Of a DNA stretch of 64,000 nt, positions 46,936-60,497 are shown piece by piece. The notes below the pieces were generated by a model. The model did no database searches. It saw only the letters and a program-made list of their open reading frames with translations, and was not told the origin of the DNA. Both the position numbers and the translations under genes were made by a program. The stretch lies in contig JAQFVV010012446.1 in NCBI GenBank assembly GCA_028023455.1, positions 4,465,501-4,529,500 on the forward strand. The letters are read 5' to 3'. Numbering within the stretch: position 1 is the first letter of the stretch; every line of letters starts with the position of its first letter. This DNA comes from Epiperipatus broadwayi. Lineage: Eukaryota; Onychophora; Udeonychophora; Euonychophora; Peripatidae.

Positions 46936-49748
46936 GTAGTTTAATTGTATTACAAGCAGAGACTAATAAATATGTTGGGTAAGAAAAGTTTTACTGTATT
47001 TAGTTATAAATATTTATACAAAAAATGAGATGCATAGAGAACATAAAGAGAATAGATAAATTAATTAGAGAAAAATAAATAATTATGGAAAATATAAATA
47101 AAATAGTTTTGAATTATATATAAAAGATGTATGATTTGTGCGAAGACAAACTTTAGATGTCAAAAAATGAAACAAAAACTGAATAATAATTTGAACTATA
47201 GATGTGGTTTATGTTGAGATAGGAAGGAGAATAGGGTTCCTCTAACAGGTTGATATTTTCTAGTGTTAGCCTTTGTGGAAGTTTATATCAATTTTAATCT
47301 TTGATTTCAGTATAAAATCTTTACTACACATCAAAACTCAAAAATTGGATTTGATTTATTAGACATTTAAGTTTCAAAATGAAAAAATCCTAAAAAATTC
47401 ATAATTGAACTTTGCAAATATTGAAAAAATAATAGATTACATAATGAGAATAAAAAATATTTTTGTCATTCAATAATAGATGTAAAAACAGTCTAATCAA
47501 CAAAATCTTCTTTCATCGAAATTTATTTTTAAAATATGAACAAATAAATGTTATCTCTGATAAATTTATAAAATTCTGCTTTAAAATATTAAAATAGCTT
47601 CATAATTTATCAAATATTTCACAAGATCCTAATCTAGTGTCGGTAATGATGTATGTCACACAATCAGCATCACAAGACATGGTCAATGTACTAGCCCTAA
47701 TTTTATTTCTTAACATTTCGGTTGAATTTATTAACTTCTGTCTTTAAAAATTAAACATATATGAATAAAATCAAAGTGTATACATGTATTCGTTTCATTT
47801 CAAATAATAATTACACAATTACTGTGAAAAAATAATTTAAAATATTTTAAGAAACTATAAATTTAATTAAACGCCTCAGCAAATATTACTTATTTAAGAA
47901 ACTATGTAAAAAATCATATTTTTTGTTATTCCAAAAATTTTTCAGTAATCTTGCAAATACTATGGAAAACCAGATTACAAAACCATCAAAGATGTAGTAA
48001 TAGGATTAAACACATGGTGACTAGACTAAATATACTTTGACATTTATCAACTAATGGATAACAATGACCACTTCAGATTTTTTTTTTAAACTTCACGGTT
48101 TTAGCATTTAAAAAGAAACCATGGAAGTATGACTACAGATGTCCCTAGAAGAGGGATTTAAAATGGGAAGAACTACCAGCATCATCTCTGAAGTAAACAA
48201 CCACATTAAATGTCAAACCTCATAACTGTTAAGATAGTGGACATTTATTTATTCAAATAAGATAGAAGAAATGAGTCAGCATTGGGAGACTAATTTAATA
48301 ATAAGAAATAACAAATATATGACTTATTGTGGTATATAATACTTTCAAATAAAGAGAATGTGACACAAAAAATACATGAAAGAAACTTCTGACGTTATTT
48401 TACATATCATGGTTTTTCTTCCTTGTTTTTATTGTTCAATTTTTAATCGCTCATGAAATACTCATAAACTATTGGCACATAAAATAGTAACTATTAAATT
48501 ATTATACAGAACTAGATATCTAACTAAAATAAACAAAATTAAGAATGGCAGTGGTTTCCGTATAAAATCTAAAAATTTGAATAAATCTAAAATAAAATCT
48601 TAGTGATAATTATAAACATATAGAGAGAATATGGTAAAGATGTACAGAATATTTAAAAAATTAAGCACTATACAGTATATTTCTTCGAAAATTAGTTTTC
48701 AATAAGTTCTGAATATAACAAGAATATTTTCTACTGATTTAGAGAATCCAATTAATTCATTTACATAAAGACGAATCATGCAATACTTGACTGATAGTGA
48801 TGATAGCTTATAACTCACTGATTACCTTATTAAAGCCCTAGAAATTATTAATTTCTATAAATTTCATTATAAGGATGTTTATGTCATACACAATATTTTT
48901 TATACAACTTAGTTTTTAAAAAAAATGAAGGGGAGAGGAAATGACAATTATTGTCAAAAAAAAAAATAGCCACATAATATGTTTGTGTATACACACACAC
49001 ATATATACATAAGTAAGTTATATATAGCCAACTAAATAAATTCATATTATTATAAACAACTTCTCAAATAGTACACATTATTTTTGCCCACATTATTACC
49101 CAATGGAGTATTATATATCGCACTTGAGGAATATATATATATAATAATAATTAAATATGATGAAGAGAGATACATAACCAATCAAATTAATTTGTGGGTA
49201 TTAATTGATACGTGCATTTGACTGGAAATATATTCATATTTTAATACCAATATCTTCATAATCACAATATTTAAACAGAAAATATAATTATTATTTCTGG
49301 TGGGGAGATTTCCAACCTCTAAGCTCAACTGATGACTGCATGTTATTCTGACAAATACATGTACACAATTCCTTTTTCACAAATCAACAGCTTATAAAAG
49401 TGCAAAGATCATATCAGAAATGTTGAGAATAGCATTTTCTACCATGCAAGATAATTCCTCCCCTCCCTCATAAAAAAATATTTCACAAAGTTATCCTACA
49501 ATTTATAAGCTGATGATGGCCAGAATAAATAACTGTTATTTTCCAGTATTTCCCATATTCTATATTCTTTTATTTCAAGATGTTTTTGTACATGAATTTT
49601 AAGATGATTAAAATATTTCAGATACACTGTTTGACATTTTGTTTAAAATAATATTTGCGCAATAAAGTATTCTTTGATAATGGTTAAAATGATCACTTCT
49701 AATTCAAACATAATTACACTATTGCTATTATACACACTGTGTACCAAT

Positions 49749-51290
49749 AAAAAGATGATTAGTTCTCTCTCCAGACTGCCTGCAACGCCATCTCTGAATG
49801 AACGAGTGTTACGCAGTATTACAGTTTAACCATTCGCAACAAAAATTTTAAGGCGACAGTATATCTAGATCATGAGATATGACATGAAATGTGAGTTTCT
49901 TCACACCTTCATGAATATTCTTCAATGAATTATCTGCCATCTTGAAGACCATTTGCAAGCATTCTTGTGACTTGTGGCTTCACTGCCATACAGTCTGGAC
50001 TCATTTCAAAAATTGCAACAGCAGTTTTGTTCAATATTTTAATTTCTTTTTTTTTTCTCAAGTGGTGAAAGCTTTTATTCATCAAAAAAACAAAATACAC
50101 AACAGTTAAAAGGTTTACAGAGAGATGACTACATGGAAAAATGAAATTCAAGTACAATATGGTGAGGGGGAAGGGGATACATATGAAATGGGAAGGGGAT
50201 GTGGAAAGGGTGTGTAGTCCAGGCAAAGAAGAGTCTTTGGTAAGAAGCAATGATGATAGGCTTGGTTACCCTGATGGATTAACAGGAGGATCCATATGAG
50301 ATATTAACTTTAAAGGGATTGCTATATGTTAAGTCTTTAGAAGTTTCAGGGATAAATGAGGAGGTTTCTGAATTATGCTTAGATGCAACAGGCTGATTTT
50401 TATCCTTTGTAGATAAGTAATTGTAGTTTTCCCCATTGTACTTGGTTCTTTGGTGATGATGTTTTTAGTCAAGTTTTGTTTGAAATTCGATTTGGATAAA
50501 CTTTGGGTGATTTTGAAGATTTTAGTTCATGCAGTTTAGGACTATGCACGTATTTTCCGCTAGGGGCAGTGGCCATCTTTAATCTGTTTGAAAGAATGAA
50601 AAGTAAAACGAAGAAAATAAATTTTGAACTGGTAATATTAAATATATTGATGTAAAAGCAAAAAAACCATTGGAAAACTTGTTATTAAAAATTTTAGTTG
50701 AATAATGAGAAGATTGATTGGAATTTTAGGCGGATAATTACCCCAGAGGGGGGGGTCTGAAAAAAAGATCGTTAAAAATGGCCTACTGGAACAGACAAAA
50801 AACTTTATAAACAAGTTCTGAGTGACAGGGAATTGGAGTAGGAGAAATATTTAAGAGACTAGGAGGGAATAAAACCCTTTATGATCCATGAAACAGTTGA
50901 ACTACCCACCAAACGGGGGGGTGAGGTAGTTAAATGCTGATAAGCACAAGGTGGACATAGGGAAATTGTGTTAAAAATTCACTAAAACTGTCATTTAGTG
51001 AATGAAAGAGTATATTAGCAGCAAAATAAGGCCTTTAAAGGGACAATAAATATAAAAGGCATCTTTCACTGCTGCAAAACCAATCTTTCTGAGCCATTCT
51101 GTGAGAGCTGTGAGGAGGATGACTTTCCAGTAAGAGGTCCACCTACAGACTAAATAACTTGTATCGCAAACACACTAGCACCTTAAAATTTTTGTGATGA
51201 ATAACTAAACTATACTAAATAACCTAATGAGTGATTCAGAGAAGGTGCTGCAGGCAGCTTGAAGGGAAAAACAGTCACCAGTCACCCTCT
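49749..51290. mobile_element. TIR element family T, long copy (about 1.54 kb)
   Basis: The left end contains CAGACTGCCTGCAACGCCAT, CTCTGAATGA and ACAAAAATTTTAAGG. The right end carries the inverted equivalents CCTTAAAATTTTTGTGATGA, ATTCAGAGAAGGTGCTGCAG and GCAGCTTGAAGGG. TIRs are about 110-120 bp. A minus-strand frame near 49,930-50,060 (EMSPDCMAVKPQVTRML) overlaps sequence conserved in the other two copies, but no transposase is recognised. Confidence 0.7.
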
Positions 51291-51574
51291 CATTGATACA
51301 CACTGTGTGTACATATATATATATATTACTTGTTAATTTTATAAATCAAAACATTCTGGCTACGACTTGCTGAGGCATCAACAATGTGGATAAAACTAAA
51401 ATAAAAAATTCTTTAACAAATATAACGTAAATATATAATTTATTGGACATATTTATATATAATTTTAATTATAATAATACGACTTGGGACATCACTGTGG
51501 AATAAAATATCCAAATATGCATTCTTTTAAAGTAGTCTCAAGCTGCATTAGAAATATTATCATCATCCTTTGAG

Positions 51575-51683
51575 GTTTGGCCAAGTTACTAGAGCATACG
51601 ACTTGGGATTAGGAGGACCCAGGATCGATTCTGATGCTTGCAATTCTGCCATTTGAACTTCTTATGAGCAATAAAACCATTAG
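51575..51683 (+). mobile_element. tRNA-derived SINE, copy 4
   Basis: The head GTTTGGCCAAGTTACTAGAG (A-box) is followed by the B-box-like GGATCGATTC, and the tail GAACTTCTTATGAGCAATAA matches the family. It is one of the best preserved copies. Confidence 0.75.
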
Positions 51684-54299
51684 CTGTTTTTTCTTTTTAA
51701 ATCTCTATATTGGTTTGCTTAAGTTCTCTAGAAGATGACTAATTTTTTATTTTATTTTTCAATATAATTATAAAACGTCAATTACTATAATCTTTCAATC
51801 TGTTAAACAAATTGTTTTTAAATACCTTTTATTGATGCAATTAAAGGTCCATTAAAGTTTACAGCATACTTCTAAAACTGAAATGCTAGAATAAATCATT
51901 TCTACCAGTGATCAAGTATTATTACCCACTTATCTGTCTTTAGATAAAGAACTTGAAAATATTAGTATACTAAATTATTATATATCTTCTAATCTTGTTT
52001 TTACTCATAATTTTGATTAAACATATTAATGTTAGACTTTATAATAAAATTGTCAAAATATCTTCCAGTCCCCATCCTCGCCCCCCCCCCCTTCCCAAAC
52101 ATCACTTGCTTATATTCCAATTATTAAATTACATGACCTTCTATTTAATTATCACTTGATTGTCTGATTATACTATTCTATTGTTTAAATACTATACTTG
52201 CCTTCAGATAAAGTATTTAAAATATATATACTGTATATTGTGCTAAATTATTATTCCTCTTCTAATCTCTTTTTAATGACATCTTGATTAAATATGTTTA
52301 TTTTGGCACTCTTTGAATGGCCGTGTACAAGATGGCTGTAACTAAAGCTATGACTTATCAGTATATATAAAATAGTGTGTGTTAGTTTAAAGTATATTTA
52401 TCACTATTATAATCACAATAAATTAGGTATGAATTATATGAATGTGTTTTATTTTTACATTTGCAATTTTTTTTTGTAAAAGTTATGTGTTGGAACGTGT
52501 TTATAAAAAAAAGGAAATAATCAAAAGTATTTGTAAAAGGTCTGATGCGTCTATAATTTTTTTTAAGTTTATCTGATATGTTCTCTGCTAATAAGTTAAA
52601 GCAAAGTCAGGTGGCTATTGTTTTACCAAATGTTAAATTTTACTAATGTATTAATGGTCATCCTGCTTTGTATTTTATTTTTAAGAACAAAAGAGTTTGA
52701 AGCAATTAGAGTTAAGATCAACAGAAAAAATCATTTTATTTTTGATTTGTGTTTTTTAGTTTTGATCTTTTGTCAGAGAAAAGTGAGAGAACCTTTCCTT
52801 TGTGTCAAAAATGGAAATTGATGGAATGGAACTACGTAATCAATTAAAGATTAAAACAAATGATAGGAAATATTAAGGTGTAAAAAGCTATATGCATACT
52901 TCTAATCCATTAGCCACGAAGGTAGAGTTGGCTGATGCAATAGTTACAGGAGGGTACTCAAATTCATAGTGTAATGAGTGTGTTATATAAGCTGTTTATC
53001 AGGGGCAAAGTAAATTATTAGTACGGTTATTATTGTTGCTATTGCTGTTGTTGACTACTATAGAAGCGTAGAGAAAAGTGTGAAGGTATAGAATAATCTA
53101 ATACAGAGTAAGATCATGGTTGCAAAAGTATTGCATTGCTGTGCCAAGTTCTTTTTGTCTGACTGATGATTGCCAGCTATAAACTGCTGAGGCCACAAGG
53201 CTGCATCTAAGAAGATATTGATCGTCCAATATTAAAAAAACTAATAAGAAAAGGGAATAAAGCTGAGCTTGGCTTCAAATAAAAGTCACGACATTATACA
53301 AATAAGTTGCAGTTTTATTGATGCCGCCATAAAGAAGAAAATATTAAATAGAAATCTCAAGAAGACGAAAAATACATTAGCCAGTGAAATGAATATGGAG
53401 TAGAAGCCTACTACAGTGCACTCGCCCAGCTCCTTCCAAGCCGTCATCATTTAGCCACTTAATTCCAGTTAATGATGATGACAAAAATCTCAATGCCTAC
53501 ATCTTACTAAAGTGAAGTCCTCGCTGCCCTGAGAAACCGCGAAGTCCGGATGAAGACTGAAGACATCGGACGGTATAAATTTTGATATTTTATTCATTTA
53601 CCATTTTTAGTTAAAATATTGTTTGGATGCTTTAATAAAAAGAATCTTATTGATATATGTATTTTCTGGTATAATACATGCATGTCAAATTGTTTATCCG
53701 CCAAGCGCGGAATTGTTTTTCGTGTAAGACCATCCTTTCACATCAAGTTTAAAATGCTGCTGTGCATACGTATATGTGCGTGTTTTCTATTTTTTTTTTT
53801 GTTATTACCTTAATGCTTATAACACATATATGCATATAGCATAAAGAAATATAAAATGGATTTAAATTATAGTTTTGCATTCACAAGCGCATGCTTATAA
53901 TATTTTATGTAAATAGTGGAAAGGATGTGTAAATAAATATACATGTATAACCATATTTTCTTGATATTATATAAAATAACTGTAACCCTTAATATGTTTG
54001 TGTGTGGGTAGAAGCTCAGACCACTTCATTCAAAGGTATTTATATGAAATAAGGGAGGGAGTTCCATAGCTAAATTGCATAAACATTAGTATTAATTTTC
54101 TTTTCGTATTATAATGCTGGGGGGATTTAGAGAATGTATTTTTCTTTATAATAACTGAAATACAGGTTTATTATACACCTGTATCAATATATGTAATATA
54201 TAGGATATATGAGTATAGACTTTCACATGACCCACCACTCTCCACTCTATCTCATAACACTGATACCCTTGAACACATAAATGTCGAAAAGATAAATAA

Positions 54300-54366
54300 T
54301 CACCAATATACATATTTCTTGCTAAACCAGCAATCATCAGTGGGTCCAGATTATCATCTCTACACA
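54300..54366 (-). ncRNA. Hammerhead ribozyme, family 2 copy c (core intact)
   Basis: On the minus strand CUGAUGA (54,340-54,334) is followed by a perfect 5-bp stem II, UUGCU with AGCAA, closing GGUUU (54,333-54,319). GAAA (54,318-54,315) comes next. A short stem III (AUA with UAU, UG loop) leads to an AUA cleavage triplet ending at 54,307. UUGGU after it pairs with ACCCA before the core except for one mismatch. A distal helix joins ATAATC with GATTAT. This is the best-preserved member of the family. Confidence 0.78.
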
Positions 54367-54698
54367 TATATGCAATAAGTGCTCAGATATATATTAAGAT
54401 AGCCAATCTTCATACTTTAATGGACAGGTTTCAATCCTCTCCACACTCCAACTCTTCAACTGTCCATCCAATTGAAAATCTGATGATGGAATGCTCAAAG
54501 GCCACCCTGTGGTCGAGATTCTTGTCACATCCATATTGACCTAAAGTCAATCTGACCCCTCATGTACAGGGCATAATCCATTTAATACATATACAAGGGA
54601 TGGGCAGACATCTCTACTATGAAATAACTGAAATACTTATTATATACCTGTATCAATATAATATATATCTGAGCACTTATTGCATATATGTGTAGAGA

Positions 54699-54770
54699 TG
54701 ATAATCTGGACCTACTGATGATTAAACTGGTTTAGCATGAAATATGTATATTGGTGATTATTTATCTTTT
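54699..54770 (+). ncRNA. Hammerhead-type ribozyme, family 2 copy d (stem II damaged)
   Basis: CUGAUGA (54,715-54,721), GAAA (54,739-54,742) and the AUA cleavage site (ending 54,750) are intact. Stem I has one mismatch, as in copy c but with a different base. Stem II has an insertion and no longer pairs well. Confidence 0.62.
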
Positions 54771-55940
54771 CAACATATATTTGTTCAAGTGTATCAGTGT
54801 TGTGAGATAGAATGGAGAGTGGTGGATCATGTGAAAGTCTGTGCTCAAATACCCTATATTTTTTTCTTTATGTATGTGTTTGATGATGGGTTTATTTGGG
54901 GTAAATAAATATCTGTTTTTCATTTCATAAATTATGTCTTCGTGAGTGTCTCATTTATTTTTCTCTCTCCAACAATATTAAATGCATATATTTCCGGCAG
55001 TGGATTAATTCACCAATAATCTGGGACAGAGAGATGACTGAGCTTAGCCCATGTGGGGACTATTTTATTGGGGGTTAAAAGTTTGATGCCAAGTGGACAT
55101 CTTACATCTTTCTTTATTCATTTATGTCATGTTTTGTTGGTAGCTGTATATCCTTTCTGGAAGGGTTTTCTCTTTCCAGAAGTGGCACGTAAAGGTCAGG
55201 TTCAAATTCAGCCTTTCAAAGGTATGCGACAGCCAATGCATTGATATCCATAAGCAGGGCAATAGAATTTTAACAAGGAGAGATCAGGAAATAGAACTAG
55301 CTTTTGGATTGATCTCTCTCTCAGTTGCCAATTCAATAGGTTAACTTTAAGGTATCATATACAGAGTTTATTATTGAGTTTGTAACGATGCCGTACTCTG
55401 ATGCGTGACAGTCATTTCATGTTCAGTTCTGTGCGCATAGTAATAATCCACAAAGTAAGGTAGGGCATTGACCATTACAATAGCAAGATTTTTTTTTGCA
55501 ATGCATGATTTACTTATATTTTAATTATACATAAATTAAAGAGATTTATTTAAACTTCTTTGTATCAATAATTTCAATCTCTGTGGTCAAGTTGCAATCT
55601 TTAGGGTCTATTTAAGTATATTAGACCATTAATAAAGGTAGAATGGTACCTTTATTGTTAAAAGAAAAGTGCCTTGACAACAGTTTCAAATTCTTGATTG
55701 TTATTGATGTTGGGATTGTCTAAATGTTGACTGATTTTTAATGATAAATTCAATAGTATAGTTTATTTAATTTTTACCATAAATAAACTCAAAATTCTTA
55801 CATCTCTTTATTCACTATTTTGTGTATTTCAGCAATTACTTGCTAATCAATTCAACACAGTTAACTTTGTTTTAAAAAATATAAGGCACTATAAAAAAGA
55901 CAACTGTTGGAAATAAAAAAACAATAAAAATTACAATACT

Positions 55941-56165
55941 TTGGGCATTCAGCAAAGGTTCAAAAGAATATCATATTTGGTATGGCGAACAGATCAAGAG
56001 GAACCGGATGACCAGGACTGTCATGGATGGATAGCTTTACAGAATGGACAGATTTGGCAATATTGGAAGTATGCAGAAAAACAGAGAACAATCTGGAGAC
56101 AGTTTATCCACACTGACACCCATCATCAAATCAATGAATCAAACCAATGATGATGATAATGATGT
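55941..56165 (+). pseudogene. LINE 3' end fragment with GATGATGATAATGATG tail
   Basis: Translation gives pieces typical of the C-terminus of endonuclease-reverse-transcriptase LINEs. RGTG and DDQDCHGW-like stretches lie in shifted frames, followed by RTIWRQFIHTDTHHQINESN. It ends in a TGATGATGATAATGATG simple repeat. The 18.4-kb fragment is a second copy. It is frameshifted and 5'-truncated. Confidence 0.65.
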
Positions 56166-57218
56166 TTTCATATATCTAAATTTTTAAATACCACTTTTTT
56201 TTTTACAATATGTAGTATATAAATAAAACATTTTATTACATTTTGATCCATCACATTTACTCCTTATCCAGATTGCTTCTAATTTTTTAATGCATGACTA
56301 GATTCTGTTTCAAAGTAGTATATTTTATTTAATATAACTCTAGGCAATTACCCTCTCTAAATTAAAAATAACTTCCTCAATGAAACTTATCAAGATTCTA
56401 AGGTAATTATGTAACAATTGGTGATTTTAGAATCACTCATTTGATGATGAGTCTATTTTTACTGAAACCATCGACCTTCTTAACAGTGCATTTGATTTCG
56501 TACTTAAAAGAAATTTAGATAATATTACTTTTTTGAAGGTGAATGGACACTACTTCTCAATTATGAAGAAAACTCCAATTTTATAAATTTCACTTGACCA
56601 TTGCTATTTTCTATTTCTGGCTTGATAATGAATTGAATCCAAACGACAATAATCAAGCTTTTGATTTGGAGATTTCTGGTCTGAAAAACTCTTGATCTTG
56701 AGAAAAAGTGTGCCCACAGAACCACAATTATCATAATTAAATGACAGAGCTTGGATTTTCCCATCTAATCGATATCAAGTTTTTTGAAGTAAAAAAATAG
56801 AATACATAATATATGGTATCCCTAGGTTAGAAAATATAATCTCAGTAAGCTAATATATATATATATATTTTTTTAAAAAGGTTTTGAAAATGTTGAGGTG
56901 AGAATAATTTTGGAATGAAACAAGAATTTTCTCAAATTTCACTCATTCTTTAACAATGAGCTTCATGCAAATAAATAGTAAACTGTATTTAAAGGATGAG
57001 ACCATTATTAATCTCTTTCATGTTTTCATTATTTTTTTTATAAAAATGATCCAGAAACACAATATATATATATAACACCCACATATTTTCCAACTTTTCT
57101 TCCAAAATAACATGATGTTTGATGATGAAATGTTAATATCCATCCACTTCTTCTTTAATGATATTTCAACCATTATTTACGGTGTTTGTCAAACAAATAT
57201 CCCAATTTATCCCCAATG

Positions 57219-57678
57219 GAAAAGTAACTGATTCTTTCACCAAGTTGCTTGAATTGCTATTTCTGAATCAAAACGTGTACTGGGGCAACATAGTTTTAGC
57301 TATTTCCCACAAAAATTTTAAGGTCCCTCGATCACGAGTTACAACATGAAATGTGTTAGTGTTCATACTTTCCAAGCTATCATCAAATCTTGTAAAACAC
57401 TTGGAAAAAATTCGCAACTCATGGCTTTACTGCCAAGCATAGTTTGAATCTTTCAAGAGTTTTACTAAATTTAAAATAAAATTTCATGATAGCATGTTAT
57501 ATCATCACAGCTTCAGCTATGAAATACATTGTCCCATTTCATGTGATAATTTGTGGGTCCATCTCACCAGCAACTTACACATAATGCAGCAAACAGCGAA
57601 ATTACGTTGCTATATAACACAAACACTGATACAGAGATCATACTGCAGACAGCTTGAAGAGAAAACCAGTTACTTTTT
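57219..57678. mobile_element. TIR element family T, short copy (about 460 bp)
   Basis: The left end GAAAAGTAACTGATTCTTTC and the right end CCAGTTACTTTTTCA are inverted repeats that extend inward through GTGTACTGGGGCAACA and TTGCTATATAACACAAACAC. Internal blocks ACAAAAATTTTAAGG and CTCATGGCTTTACTGCCAAG match the 15.5-kb and 49.7-kb copies. Confidence 0.72.
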
Positions 57679-59277
57679 CACTATAATCCTTTTATAAAAA
57701 ACATATAAGATGGTTGAAATGTCAAGAATGAAGAAATAGATATTAATGATTCAGTAATAAATATCAAGTGTACTTTTTGTATATAGATAACATTATTATG
57801 CTTTGTCTGGCCTATGCTTGATGTATTAAGAATGTCCATTCTTCCAGAAAGCATAATCCTAAATCTGACAAATTAGCAATTTCTACCGCCAATCAATGTT
57901 ACTAAAAAAATAAAGTATTTCTGTACCATTTACGTTAGATGTTAAATGGTATAAAATAAGAATTCGATATATACTTCTCAATAACTTTATAAGTTTCATG
58001 AGCAGAAAGTTAATTTTAAGTTTTCACAAAGTTTTTAAAATCCAACTGCTTCAGAAATTGAATTGTATTTTGATGTACAGGCAGTGGGAATTATATAATG
58101 CAAGTTTTTATTACAAATCTAATCTCATGAGACTTTTTAAAAGATATATGAGACAGCTTGAAACAAATTTGTTCCGTGAAAGTCATTATATTTGTAATAA
58201 ATGCTTTAATTGTTTATTTATAAACAATCTTCTTAGTGCCAATGATAATACGACAGATTCAAGAGACAAAAATCCCACCTAACAAAGCTCAATCAGTCCA
58301 TTTTGGATGCTTGAACCTCACATGACTCCTCAAATAACTAATTATTTGATTTTCTTTAAAATATGAATTCTATCCAGTGAAACTTTTTGTTAAAAATGTA
58401 CTAATGACAAAAATAATAAGAACTTTTCTCACATCATTAAAACATACTGCAAATATTCTTCTACTGTATTAACACTTGTAATAATGGTAAACTAGAAACT
58501 AGATTGTTGCTATCAAGAAAATTGAATCTTTTTATTGACAGATGCATACAGCATTAAAATGCTATGCTATAATGCCATATGAAGACAGTACACCATTTAC
58601 TGTACAATAATGCTGGCTAGTTAACTAACAATGATGCTAGTATTCTTTTTAGATACCCCAGGAATTACTAATTATATAATAAATGTAAAAGAATCTTTAT
58701 TTTTTTCAGAAATTTTTTTCAATTTAATAATAATAAACAGCCACTCAAAAAAGAGTATGGGTATTCCAACTCCAAAGAAAGAAAAATAACTACTCTAAAA
58801 ATGAGTTTTGCATCGACTATACAAACCAATCTGTGAATGACAAATACATCCGCATATAGAATATGCTATTTCATTTTACTATTTACTTGATATTTTATGG
58901 TGTTGTCATTTAATTTCTTCAGCAGAAAACTTTTCTTTATGAAATACTTCAATTGTGGCTCTCCAATATATTCCATTTTCAGCCATAATCTTCCCAATAG
59001 AAACAATTGCCATTGCACTTGCCTAGAATGGCTGAGACTAGCCAAATATTAAGTTTATTAATGATTTAATGAGTTAAAAAGCTAGACGATGAACCAATAT
59101 AATCTTGACTATATTTTTAAAAATAAATAATGTTTACTGCAAGGCTGGAAAAAAGATTATGACATGTTTTCATCCTCTAAAGTAAGAGATTTGTGACTTT
59201 TTGTAAGATTACTGGAACACAGATGCTGTTTAATGAATATAAAAATATACATATGTACAGGACAATAAAAAATAACT

Positions 59278-59498
59278 TCATAAAATTTGTAAAATCGCCA
59301 GAGAGATGCAAGAATGTAAAACAGTAATATTCCAAAACAAAATAATATTTTAGCATATTTCTTGTACTTAATTCAAGTGTAATTTTCTCATAAAATTTGT
59401 AAAATCGCCAGAGAGATGCGAGAATGTAAAACAGTAATATTCCAAAACAAAATAATATTTTAGCATATTTCTTGTACTTAATTCAAGTGTAATTTTCT
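59278..59498 (+). repeat. 111-bp direct tandem duplication
   Basis: Two consecutive copies begin TCATAAAATTTGTAAAATCG at 59,278 and 59,389. They differ by very few bases (for example GCAAGAAT versus GCGAGAAT), which indicates a recent duplication. Confidence 0.9.
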
Positions 59499-59984
59499 GA
59501 AAAAAAAACAACACCAAAACAGTGAGGAACACAATATAAAAGTGGCACCAACTTTAAAGCAAAATATTATTAAGTAAGTAGTTGTTATTGTGAGACGCTC
59601 CTCATGCAAAATAAATACAATAAGCCTGAAGTTTTGCAGTAATAAATGATAAATATAGTTTATATATATTAGTTTTTAAAAAAAAATTTTTTTTTACAGC
59701 AATCATTAAATTAATAACATAAAGGCTTGAGATAAATATGGAGATAAACTCCAACAAACTAGCATATTTGTTCATTGAGGAACTCTTAAATTCATGGAAA
59801 TAATAGACTACTTGAAAATCAAATTCCACAATGGTAACATCCTTGGGGTTATTTAATTCACAAATGTGTTTTTATGTTGCAGCTTGATCGTCATTATATC
59901 AAGCAGTTCGTATAACAGATTTATGGTGAAACTCAAACAAGGCTATAAAAAGTTAATCTCTAACACAAATGGAATGAAATTAGT

Positions 59985-60066
59985 CAAGTCTTTAACGTTA
60001 TGGTTTCCCTGCCATGGCAGACCTCGAGTTTTTATGAACTCATAAGCAATAAAGTCATTTGATCAT
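59985..60066 (+). mobile_element. SINE fragment (tail only)
   Basis: TTTTTATGAACTCATAAGCA followed by ATAAAGTCATTTG is the family tail. The upstream head is not clear. Confidence 0.5.
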
Positions 60067-60091
60067 TTATCTAACAATTTATTTATTTTTT

Positions 60092-60222
60092 TGGCATGAT
60101 TTTAAGGCAGTGATAGAATCCTCAAAATCTGGATTGTAAGATCCTCTGATCGATTCCAGTTCTGGCATTTTCGGTGCTCGAACTTCATATGAACTCCCAG
60201 GCAATAAAGCCATTCAATTATT
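60092..60222 (+). mobile_element. tRNA-derived SINE, copy 5
   Basis: The head (GGCATGATTTTAAGGCAGTG) and the B-box-like GATCGATTCCAG are followed by the best-preserved family tail, GAACTTCATATGAACTCCCA then GGCAATAAAGCCATTCAATT. Confidence 0.72.
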
Positions 60223-60497
60223 TTAATAAATTGCACTTGAGAAATTTCTTTTGTCATGGAAACCAGTGGTAATGGATTTGTAAATTAATTTTAGCTAGCG
60301 ATTTAACTGTAAATTGGTATTCTTATTTTTTGGCAATTAATATTTTAATATATAGGTATATATCGTAAAAAACAATATTCCTTTTTATTCAAAATAAGCA
60401 CTAATACCTGCAATAATTATCATGATTATGCTCAGAATTTAAATCGTGCATGCTTACACATATAAATATCAAACATTAAAAGTAAATTTACACTTAC

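Larger units (their letters stand above)
54150..54850. mobile_element. Family-2 hammerhead unit plus inverted partial copy
   Basis: A unit of about 474 bp is bounded by direct copies of ACTGAAATAC followed by CCTGTATCAATAT (from about 54,153 and 54,627). It carries a hammerhead on the minus strand. It is followed by an inverted partial copy (about 54,661-54,850) with a plus-strand hammerhead. Blocks such as ATTAAGATAGCCAATCTTCA and TTTAATGGACAGG match the tandem units at 13.8-14.5 kb. No coding frame is present. The layout is retrozyme-like. Confidence 0.75.
39166..60497 (-). other. RUSC1/2: RUSC-like gene, intron 1 of the visible coding exons
   Basis: This is a 21.3-kb phase-1 intron. It holds a hAT-like element (40.1 kb), TIR elements (42.1-43.5, 45.6, 49.7 and 57.2 kb), hammerhead units (46.8 and 54.2-54.85 kb), SINEs and a LINE tail (55.9 kb). 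There is a short GAT run at about 39,530-39,547 and a C run at 52,081-52,092. In 43,900-45,590, 46,940-49,740, 51,700-54,130 and 57,700-59,250 I see no gene or clear repeat. Confidence 0.75.

Noticed and set aside
53160-53200. CUGAUGA followed by AUAAACUGCUGAGG
   Set aside because: It lacks GAAA and a closing stem; not a hammerhead.
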